Assembly: GCA_019689515.1 (NCBI GenBank)
Contig: JADGHI010000207.1
Span: 1 to 6,810, forward strand
DNA length: 6,810 nt
Source: Acetobacteraceae bacterium
Lineage (GTDB): Bacteria; Pseudomonadota; Alphaproteobacteria; Acetobacterales; Acetobacteraceae
Direction of reading: 5' to 3'
Positions 1 through 4,786 of this stretch are shown in pieces. A program made the translations under genes and the position numbers. The notes beneath the pieces were generated by a model. It was not told where the DNA came from. It saw only the letters and a list, made by a program, of their open reading frames with translations, and did no database searches. How positions within the stretch are numbered: position 1 is the stretch's first letter; each line of letters begins with the position of its first letter.

Positions 1-27
1 ATGACGGGGCGGTCCGGACGGGGGCAT
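1..27 (-). CDS. Possible start of ctaG (Cox11-type copper chaperone), cut by window edge
   Basis: An ATG on the minus strand at 27-25 opens nine codons (MPPSGPPRH) before the window ends. It lies 15 bp beyond the stop of the small membrane protein. A GAGGG sequence (44-40) precedes it by 12 nt, which is rather far for a ribosome binding site. In alphaproteobacteria the gene after ctaB and its small companion is usually ctaG, which delivers copper to the CuB site of subunit I. The call therefore rests on gene order and a plausible start. Nine residues show no family feature. Confidence 0.3.
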
Positions 28-42
28 GGCGTGGCGATACCC

Positions 43-183
43 TCAGCCGAGTCCAGCGGCGCGCGAAAGGCGCGCCATGGCGATCAGGTAGAACAGCACG
101 ACGAGGGCGAGCAGCACGACGAGCAGGGCGATGTTGCGCCCGCGCCGCCGCCGCTCGAAGACCTGGCGCTCCTCCGGCGTCAT
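43..183 (-). CDS. Small single-helix membrane protein of the cox operon (CoxF-like position)
   Basis: A 46-residue ORF beginning MTPEERQVFERRRRGRN. A short charged N-terminus containing an RRRRGR cluster is followed by one strongly hydrophobic segment (about residues 18-36, rich in L, V and I) and a short tail ending AAGLG. The basic cluster before the helix predicts an N-in, C-out topology in the inner membrane. Its ATG overlaps the ctaB stop in an ATGA arrangement (183-180), which strongly suggests translational coupling and is the main evidence that the gene is real. Alphaproteobacterial cox operons often carry a tiny one-helix protein between ctaB and ctaG, sometimes labelled CoxF or a cytochrome oxidase assembly protein. 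A role in oxidase assembly is inferred from position only. I recognise no catalytic or metal-binding residue. Automatic gene callers may miss it because of its size. Confidence 0.72.
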   Translation of the reverse strand: MTPEERQVFERRRRGRNIALLVVLLALVVLFYLIAMARLSRAAGLG

Positions 184-1184
184 CCGGCGGCTCCGCCGCC
201 AAGGGCCAGCCTGTCGGCCGCGAGCGCGGCGAACAGCACGGCGAGGTAGAGGAGCGAGTAGCGGAAGCAGCGCCGCGCCGGCGCGTCGCGGGTGAGGCTG
301 CGGCCCTCCGCGTCCTGCTCATCGCGCAGCACGCGCCAGGCCTGATACAGGAACCCGGCCCCGAGCAGCGCCGCCACCACGGCATAGGCAGGCCCGGTGA
401 GGCCGAGCAGCCAGGGCGAGAGGCCCAGCGGGGCGAGCAGCAGGGTGTAGAGCAGGATCTGCCGCCGCGTCTCCCGCGCCCCCGCCACCACGGGCAGCAT
501 CGGCACGCCGGCCCGGGCGTAGTCCTGGTGGGCGTAGAGCGACAGCGCCCAGAAATGCGGCGGCGTCCAGGCGAAGATGATGGCGAAGAGCAGCAGCGGC
601 TCCAGGCCGACCGTCCCGGTCGCCGCGGCCCAGCCGACCACCGGCGGGAAGGCGCCGGCGGCACCGCCGATGACGATGTTCTGCGGCGTGCGGCGCTTCA
701 GCCACATCGTATAGACGAAGACATAGAAAGCGATCGAGAGCGCGAGCACCCCCGCCGCGAGCCAGTTGGTCGCCAGCGCCATGACCACGACCGACGCGAC
801 CGCCAGGGTCACGCCGAAGCCAAGCGCCGCCTCCGGCGTGATGCGGCCGGCCGGGATGGGGCGGTTCGCCGTGCGGCGCATCCGCGCGTCGATATCCCGG
901 TCGTACCACATGTTGATCGCGCCCGCCGCGCCGGCGGCGACCGCGATGCAGAGCACGGCGGTGAGCGCGAGCGTGGGATGGAGGCGCACCGGCGCGACCA
1001 GGAGGCCGATGAGGCCGGTGAAGACGACGAGCGACATCACGCGCGGCTTGAGCAGCGCGATCCAGTCGCGCACTTCGGAAAGATCCAAAGTCGTGCCGCT
1101 CCCGGAAAGTCGAAGGGGGGCATCGCCGCCCCCCTTCGCCGGGTCCTGCACGGCGCTCTTGCTCATCGCCGCATCGGCTCCCAT
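180..1184 (-). CDS. ctaB: Protoheme IX farnesyltransferase (heme O synthase)
   Basis: This enzyme transfers the farnesyl group of farnesyl diphosphate to the 2-vinyl group of heme b, giving heme O, the precursor of the heme A used by the oxidase encoded just upstream. It is a UbiA-superfamily integral membrane prenyltransferase. With 334 residues it is slightly long for the family because of a variable N-terminus. Diagnostic parts: the start of the conserved domain (WIALLKPRVMSLVVFTG, residues 41-57); the first Asp-rich Mg-diphosphate motif, N91-x3-D95-x3-D99 within NMWYDRDIDARMRRTANRP; the middle signature YTMWLKRRTPQNIVIGG (158-174); and AWTPPHFWALSL (205-216) followed by DYARAGVPMLPVV. About eight or nine hydrophobic helices are visible. 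The ATG at 1184 has a GGAGA site (1198-1194) 9 nt away and starts 27 bp after coxA. An in-frame ATG at 1166 and a TTG at 1088 (GGGAG 10 nt upstream) are alternatives. The TTG start would leave a strong hairpin (1111-1138) outside the coding sequence. The function is secure; the exact start is not. Confidence 0.95.
   Translation of the reverse strand: MGADAAMSKSAVQDPAKGGGDAPLRLSGSGTTLDLSEVRDWIALLKPRVMSLVVFTGLIGLLVAPVRLHPTLALTAVLCIAVAAGAAGAINMWYDRDIDARMRRTANRPIPAGRITPEAALGFGVTLAVASVVVMALATNWLAAGVLALSIAFYVFVYTMWLKRRTPQNIVIGGAAGAFPPVVGWAAATGTVGLEPLLLFAIIFAWTPPHFWALSLYAHQDYARAGVPMLPVVAGARETRRQILLYTLLLAPLGLSPWLLGLTGPAYAVVAALLGAGFLYQAWRVLRDEQDAEGRSLTRDAPARRCFRYSLLYLAVLFAALAADRLALGGGAAG
1111..1138 (-). 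other. Perfect 11-bp inverted repeat inside the 5' end of ctaB
   Basis: Arms CGAAGGGGGGC (1111-1121) and GCCCCCCTTCG (1128-1138) are exact reverse complements around a 6-nt loop. In the cox mRNA this would be a very stable GC hairpin. It covers roughly codons 16-25 of ctaB as called from the ATG at 1184, upstream of the conserved domain. The left arm is identical over 11 nt to the left arm of the hairpin after mntH (6241-6251), so the same hairpin type serves elsewhere here as a probable terminator. No U-run follows it. It may act as an attenuator or RNA-stability element between coxA and ctaB, or may be a mere repeat within a tolerant N-terminus. Confidence 0.6.
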
Positions 1185-1211
1185 CGCGTTGCGTCTCCGC
1201 CCACCGCGCGC

Positions 1212-2813
1212 TCAGCGCACGCGCGGCAGCTCCTCGAAGGTGTGGAAGGGCGGGGGCGAGCTCACCTGCCACTCGAGCGTGGTCGCACCCTCACCCCAGT
1301 AGTTCTCCGCCACCCGCTCGCCCGAGGTGAAGGTGCGGTAGATCACGTAGAGGAACACCGCGACCGAGATCATGGAGATGATCGAGCCGATCGAGCTGAC
1401 GAAGTTCCAGCCCCAGAAGGCGTCCGGATAGTCCGGATAGCGGCGCGGCATGCCCTGGGCGCCGAGGAAGTGCTGGGGGAAGAAGGTCAGGTTGGCGCCG
1501 ATGAAGGCGAGCCAGAAGTGCACCTTGCCCCAGAACTCCGGATACTGCCGGCCGCTCATCTTGCCGATCCAGTAGTAGAACCCGCAGAAGATGGCGAAGA
1601 CGGCGCCGAGGCTCAGCACGTAGTGGAAGTGCGCCACCACGAAGTAGGTGTTGTGCAGGACGGCGTCGAGCCCGGCATTCGACAGCACCACGCCCGTCAC
1701 GCCGCCGACGGTGAAGAGGAAGATGAAGCCGACGGCCCACAGCATGGGGACGCGGAACTCGAGCGATCCGCCCCACATGGTGGCGATCCAGGAGAAGATC
1801 TTGATCCCCGTCGGCACGGCGATGACCATCGTCGCGGCCATGAAGTAGGCGCGCGTGTCCACGTCGATGCCCGAGGTGAACATGTGGTGCGCCCAGACGA
1901 TGAAGCCGACGAAGCCGATTGCCACCATCGCGTAGGCCATGCCGAGGTAGCCGAACACCGGCTTGCGGCTGAAGGTCGAGACGACGTGGCTGATGATCCC
2001 GAAGGCGGGCAGGATCATGATGTAGACTTCGGGGTGGCCGAAGAACCAGAACAGGTGCTGGAACAGCACCGGGTCGCCGCCGCCCTCGGGACGGAAGAAC
2101 GCCGTGCCGAACATCCGGTCCGTCAGCAGCATGGTGATCGCGCCGGCCAGCACGGGCAGGGAGATCAGCAGCAGGAACGCGGTCACCAGGATGGACCACA
2201 CGAAGAGCGGCATCTTGTGCAGCGTCATCCCGGGGGCGCGCATGTTCAGGATCGTGGTGATGAAGTTCGCAGCGCCCAGGATGGAGCTGATGCCGGCCAG
2301 GTGGAGCGAGAACAGCGCCATGTCCACCGAGGGACTGGGATGGTACTCGCCGGAGGCCAGCGGCGGATAGAGCGTCCAGCCGGTGCCCGGCCCCTCGCCC
2401 ACGAACAGGCTCGCCCCGGCCAGGAGGAAGGCCGGCACGATCAGCCAGAAGCTGATGTTGTTCATGCGCGGGAAGGCCATATCCGGCGCGCCGATCAGGA
2501 TCGGCACGAACCAGTTGCCGAAGCCGCCGATCAGCGCCGGCATGACCACGAAGAACACCATGATCACGCCGTGCGCCGTGATCCAGGCGTTCCACACCTG
2601 CCCGTCGGGGAAGATCTGCATCCCCGGGTTCTGCAGCTCGAAGCGCATCGCCCAGGAGATGCCCGCGCCGATCAGGGCCGCGAACACCGAGAAGCAGATG
2701 TAGAGCGTCCCGATGTCCTTGTGGTTGGTCGAGAACAGCCAGCGGGCCACGAAGCCGGGCTTGTGGTCGTCGTGATGGCCGTCGCCGTGATGCGCGTGGG
2801 TCGCGGTCGCCAT
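1212..2813 (-). CDS. ctaD: Cytochrome c oxidase subunit I, aa3 type
   Basis: Catalytic subunit (also called coxA) of the proton-pumping terminal oxidase in the inner membrane. It carries heme a and the heme a3-CuB centre where O2 is reduced. Residues are numbered from the ATG at 2813 (533 residues). Seen: heme a ligands H81 (TAHGV) and H397; the GHPEVY motif with CuB ligand H260, Glu262 of the D-channel and cross-linked Tyr264; CuB ligands H309-H310; heme a3 ligand H395; the D-channel entrance Asp111 in GAPDMAFPRMNN; K-channel Lys338 in TGIKIFSW; and the heme-propionate Arg pair in GMPRRYPDYPDAF. This marks a type A1 enzyme with both proton channels. Odd: the usual LHDTY motif reads LHNTY (N388), replacing an Mg2+ ligand. 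The N-terminus is His-rich (six His within residues 6-17). The ATG at 2813 is preferred because GGAAAG lies 7 nt upstream; the in-frame ATG at 2828 lacks such a site. It begins 28 bp after coxB and ends 27 bp before ctaB. Confidence 0.97.
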   Translation of the reverse strand: MATATHAHHGDGHHDDHKPGFVARWLFSTNHKDIGTLYICFSVFAALIGAGISWAMRFELQNPGMQIFPDGQVWNAWITAHGVIMVFFVVMPALIGGFGNWFVPILIGAPDMAFPRMNNISFWLIVPAFLLAGASLFVGEGPGTGWTLYPPLASGEYHPSPSVDMALFSLHLAGISSILGAANFITTILNMRAPGMTLHKMPLFVWSILVTAFLLLISLPVLAGAITMLLTDRMFGTAFFRPEGGGDPVLFQHLFWFFGHPEVYIMILPAFGIISHVVSTFSRKPVFGYLGMAYAMVAIGFVGFIVWAHHMFTSGIDVDTRAYFMAATMVIAVPTGIKIFSWIATMWGGSLEFRVPMLWAVGFIFLFTVGGVTGVVLSNAGLDAVLHNTYFVVAHFHYVLSLGAVFAIFCGFYYWIGKMSGRQYPEFWGKVHFWLAFIGANLTFFPQHFLGAQGMPRRYPDYPDAFWGWNFVSSIGSIISMISVAVFLYVIYRTFTSGERVAENYWGEGATTLEWQVSSPPPFHTFEELPRVR

Positions 2814-2841
2814 GATGTCTCTTTCCATCGGGTCGCCGGGA

Positions 2842-3801
2842 TTACCGGCGCACCTCCGCGGTCTGCTGGTTCACCGGGGCCGGGGCGGCTTCCGCCACGG
2901 CCGAGGCCGGAGGCCCACCGGGCGGCAGGCCCTGCGCGGCACGAGCCCGCGCCCGCTCCACCCAGGCCTGGAATTCCTGCTCGGGCACGGCGCGCACCTC
3001 GATGGGCATGAACCAGTGGTTCGTGCCGCAGATCTGGTTGCACTGGCCGTAATAGACGCCGGGCCGGTCGGCGCGGAACCAGGTCTCCAGCGTCCGTCCC
3101 GGGATGGTGTACTTCTGCACCCCAAGCGCGGGCACGAAGAAGGAGTGGATCACGTCCTGGCCCGTGGTCAGCACGCGCACGTTCTTGCCGACCGGAATCA
3201 CCAGCGGCTCGTCCACCGAGAGGTTGCGGATCTGGTCCGGCTTCAGTTCGTCGGCCGGGATCGGGCGGCTGTCGAAGGCGAGGTTGCCGTGGTCCGGGTA
3301 CTCGTAGTGCCAGTACCACTGCCGCCCCTGCACGTTGATCGTCAGGTCCGCGTCGCGGGCACGGTCCTGGTAGTAGATCAGCCGGAAGGACGGGATCGCG
3401 ATCACGATCAGGATCAGCACCGGGATCACCGTCCAGGCGATCTCGAGCATGGTGTTGTGGCTGGTCTTGGACGGCGTCGGGTTCACCTTGGCGCGGTAGC
3501 GCCAGATGCACCAGGCGAGCAGCGCCGTCACGAAGACGGTGATCGCGATGATGATCCAGAGAACCAGCGTGTTCAGGCTGCCGATCGCCGCCTTCACCGG
3601 CCCGCCCGAGGGCTGGAGCCCCATGGCCCAGGGCACCGGTGCGCCAATGCCCTGGGCAGGCTCGCCGCTCGAGGACGGCGCCTGCGCCAGCGCCGCGCCG
3701 GCGACGGCCAAAGCCATCACGAAACCGGCGAAGAGACGCGCGCCGATGCGCCGCAGTCCCGCCGCCCCGAAGCGCCACCCAACTTCGTTGGAAACCCGCA
3801 T
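2842..3801 (-). CDS. ctaC: Cytochrome c oxidase subunit II (CuA subunit precursor)
   Basis: Also called coxB. It receives electrons from cytochrome c at the periplasmic dinuclear CuA centre and passes them to heme a in subunit I. From the ATG at 3801 it has 319 residues: a signal peptide with hydrophobic core LFAGFVMALAVAGAALA and likely cleavage before QAPSS; two transmembrane helices (about residues 77-101 and 119-143); then a cupredoxin domain. CuA ligands are all present: H219 (VIHSFF), C254, C258, H262 and M265 in GQCNQICGTNHWFMPI. The aromatic electron-entry patch GRQWYWHYEYPD and the helix motif HNTMLEIAWTVIP, with the Glu at the K-channel mouth, are also intact. Odd: the consensus CSEIC reads CNQIC, so the Glu that binds Mg2+ is Gln256. 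A Pro/Ala-rich tail of about 30 residues follows the domain. A GTG at 3828 would add nine residues but has no ribosome site; the ATG has GGGA 6 nt upstream. It is the first gene of the cox operon here. Confidence 0.96.
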   Translation of the reverse strand: MRVSNEVGWRFGAAGLRRIGARLFAGFVMALAVAGAALAQAPSSSGEPAQGIGAPVPWAMGLQPSGGPVKAAIGSLNTLVLWIIIAITVFVTALLAWCIWRYRAKVNPTPSKTSHNTMLEIAWTVIPVLILIVIAIPSFRLIYYQDRARDADLTINVQGRQWYWHYEYPDHGNLAFDSRPIPADELKPDQIRNLSVDEPLVIPVGKNVRVLTTGQDVIHSFFVPALGVQKYTIPGRTLETWFRADRPGVYYGQCNQICGTNHWFMPIEVRAVPEQEFQAWVERARARAAQGLPPGGPPASAVAEAAPAPVNQQTAEVRR

Positions 3802-4191
3802 CCCCGATCCCGTCGTCGTCGTCCGCACCGCCCGGGCCGCATAACGGTCCCGCGCCCCGTACGTGATTCCGCCCGCGTCCGATCCCGCTCAAGGGGGGCC
3901 GCCGCGCCCGGCTGGCCCGCGCGGCGCGCCTGGCTCCGTCGATCGGGCAGGCGCGACGCGCGCGGACCATAGTCGTGCCCAGGCGGCCGGGCAAGCCAGT
4001 GCCGCCGCGCGTGCCAGCATGCCGGCATCGCGGCGCGTGCGGCCCCGCACCCTCGCGCCACGATGCCGCCGAGGAGGTGAAGCGCCGCGGGCGCGGAGCG
4101 AGCACCATGCCGCGCCGCCGGCAAGGCGTCGCCGCGCGCGACTCGGCGATGGACGGCGGACGGACGGACCGCGCCGGGCCGGGCTCCGCCG
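3802..4191. other. Gap between arsR and coxB with no convincing gene
   Basis: About 390 bp of GC-rich sequence. Open frames cross it on both strands, but their translations are Arg/Ala/Pro-rich, lack any recognisable motif and run into neighbouring genes, so I treat them as shadows. What it does hold: a candidate minus-strand promoter (3966-3994), a 10-bp palindrome ATGCCGGCAT (4019-4028), a plus-strand sequence GAGGAGGTGA (4071-4080) that resembles a ribosome site but has no start codon at the right distance, and a run of CGGA repeats near 4155-4169. If the promoter is right, the coxB leader would be around 150 nt long. No clear terminator is visible after arsR. Confidence 0.6.
3966..3994 (-). 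promoter_or_regulatory. Candidate sigma-70-type promoter for the cox operon
   Basis: On the minus strand, a -35 element TTGCCC (3994-3989) is separated by exactly 17 nt from a -10 element TATGGT (3971-3966). Each matches four of six consensus positions, with ideal spacing. Transcription would begin near 3959 and read into coxB, leaving a leader of about 155 nt before the ATG at 3801. It is the best match I found by eye in this gap. Such matches are also expected by chance, so transcript mapping would be needed to confirm it. Confidence 0.4.
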
Positions 4192-4530
4192 CTAGGCGCC
4201 GCCGGACCCGGCCTCCGCCTCGGTCTCGCCCTCGGCGACGTGGTCCACCATGTCCGTCAGCATCGAACGGATGTGCTCGTCGCCCACGACGTAGAACACC
4301 TGCCGGCCCCGCCGCTCGGACTGCAGCAACCGCGCCGCGCGCAGCAGCCGCAGATGGTGGCTGACCAGCGAGGCGGAGATGCCAAGCCCCTCCGCCATCT
4401 CGCCAACGGAGGCGGCGCGGTCGAGGCAGGCGAGGATGATCCTCAGCCGCGTGGGATCGCTCATCAGCCGGAACATCTCGGCCAACTCGACAACCTGGTC
4501 GTCGCCGATCCTGATCGCGCGCGCCCTCAT
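4192..4530 (-). CDS. ArsR/SmtB-family metal-sensing transcriptional repressor (alpha-5 site)
   Basis: A 112-residue winged-helix repressor. The N-terminal helix leads into the family signature ELAEMFRLMSDPTRLRIILACL (residues 15-36). The helix-turn-helix is SVGEMAEGLGISASLVSHHLRLLRAARLL (41-69), and the beta-wing is SERRGRQVFYVV. The C-terminal helix carries D84-x-H86-x10-H97-x2-E100, the exact spacing of the interhelical alpha-5 zinc site known from SmtB and CzrA. The Cys-containing alpha-3 sites (CxC) of ArsR, CadC and SmtB are absent, so an alpha-5-only sensor of Zn2+, or possibly Co2+ or Mn2+, is the best reading. Such proteins bind DNA as apo-dimers and are released by metal. It is divergent from mntH with 256 bp between starts, which makes mntH and its own gene the likely targets. 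Start: the ATG at 4530 has only a weak site. A GTG at 4560 has GAGG 6 nt upstream and would add ten residues. The family assignment is firm; the metal and targets are inferred. Confidence 0.9.
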   Translation of the reverse strand: MRARAIRIGDDQVVELAEMFRLMSDPTRLRIILACLDRAASVGEMAEGLGISASLVSHHLRLLRAARLLQSERRGRQVFYVVGDEHIRSMLTDMVDHVAEGETEAEAGSGGA

Positions 4531-4713
4531 CCGCCTGTTCGCCCCGCCGCCGCTGTCCACCGCCTGCCTCGCGGTCCCGGCGCCACCGAGCCTCGCGCCT
4601 GCGCGGCGCGAGGGCAAGCCCGGTGACGAAGGACAGGCCGGCCGGGCCGCTTCGGGGCCCGGCAGATCCGGGCGGCGGTTCCCACTTGACGGCCGTCCTC
4701 CCCAGGCCAAGTG

Positions 4714-4744
4714 TTGAGCTAACCCACTGAAAAACAAGCAAAAT
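4714..4744 (+). promoter_or_regulatory. Weak candidate promoter for mntH
   Basis: TTGAGC (4714-4719) and CAAAAT (4739-4744) each match four of six positions of the -35 and -10 consensus. The spacing is 19 nt, longer than the optimum of 17. It sits where the sequence turns AT-rich and would give a leader of about 35 nt made largely of the 8-bp repeats. The upstream TTGACG (4686-4691) is a better -35, but no fitting -10 follows at 16-18 nt. Confidence 0.25.
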
Positions 4745-4745
4745 G

Positions 4746-4785
4746 TGAAGAGTTGAAAAGGTGAAAAGCTCCATAGTTGAACAGC
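4746..4785 (+). repeat. Five-unit 8-bp tandem repeat (TGAAnAGn) abutting the mntH start
   Basis: Units are TGAAGAGT (4746), TGAAAAGG (4754), TGAAAAGC (4762), TCCATAGT (4770, degenerate) and TGAACAGC (4778). Four of five begin with TGAA, and AG at unit positions 6-7 is kept in all five. The array ends one base before the mntH ATG, occupying the place where a ribosome site should be. A further TGAA at 4728 is out of phase. The tract is purine-rich and contrasts sharply with the surrounding GC-rich DNA. It may be a repeated operator for the adjacent repressor, a translation-control element, or a decayed simple repeat. Confidence 0.6.
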
Positions 4786-4786
4786 C

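Larger units (their letters stand above)
4531..4786. promoter_or_regulatory. Divergent arsR-mntH regulatory region
   Basis: A 256-bp region between two divergent starts. The half next to arsR is ordinary GC-rich sequence. From about 4720 the composition flips: positions 4721-4780 hold only 22 G/C in 60 (37%), on a strongly GC background. Other items: a 10-bp palindrome GACGGCCGTC (4688-4697) overlapping a TTGACG sequence (4686-4691), and an inverted pair CACTTG (4683-4688) and CAAGTG (4708-4713). TGAACA (4778-4783) resembles a half-site of SmtB/CzrA-type operators, but no matching inverted half lies beside it. The region probably carries both promoters and the repressor's operator. Which element does what cannot be settled by eye. 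Confidence 0.6.

Noticed and set aside
2764..2798. His-rich N-terminus of CoxA as a novel metal-binding extension
   Set aside because: Short His-rich N-termini are, to my knowledge, common in alphaproteobacterial subunit I proteins, and nothing in the sequence shows a defined site.
528..3011. Open plus-strand frame of 827 codons antisense to coxA and ctaB
   Set aside because: Very rich in Arg, His, Glu, Asp and Gly with no hydrophobic core or motif. It lies opposite genes whose catalytic residues are all readable, so it is a codon-bias shadow.
3717..4195. Possible small genes on either strand in the arsR-coxB gap
   Set aside because: Translations are Arg/Ala/Pro-rich, run into coxB or arsR in antisense or another frame, and lack a ribosome site at proper distance. 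GAGGAGGTGA at 4071-4080 has no start codon 5-12 nt downstream.
4683..4713. Inverted pair CACTTG/CAAGTG and palindrome GACGGCCGTC as a definite ArsR operator
   Set aside because: The arms are only 6 bp and 19 nt apart, the palindrome is GC-rich and common by chance here, and neither resembles the TGAA/TTCA-type half-sites known for SmtB/CzrA relatives. Noted within the regulatory region but not called as an operator.
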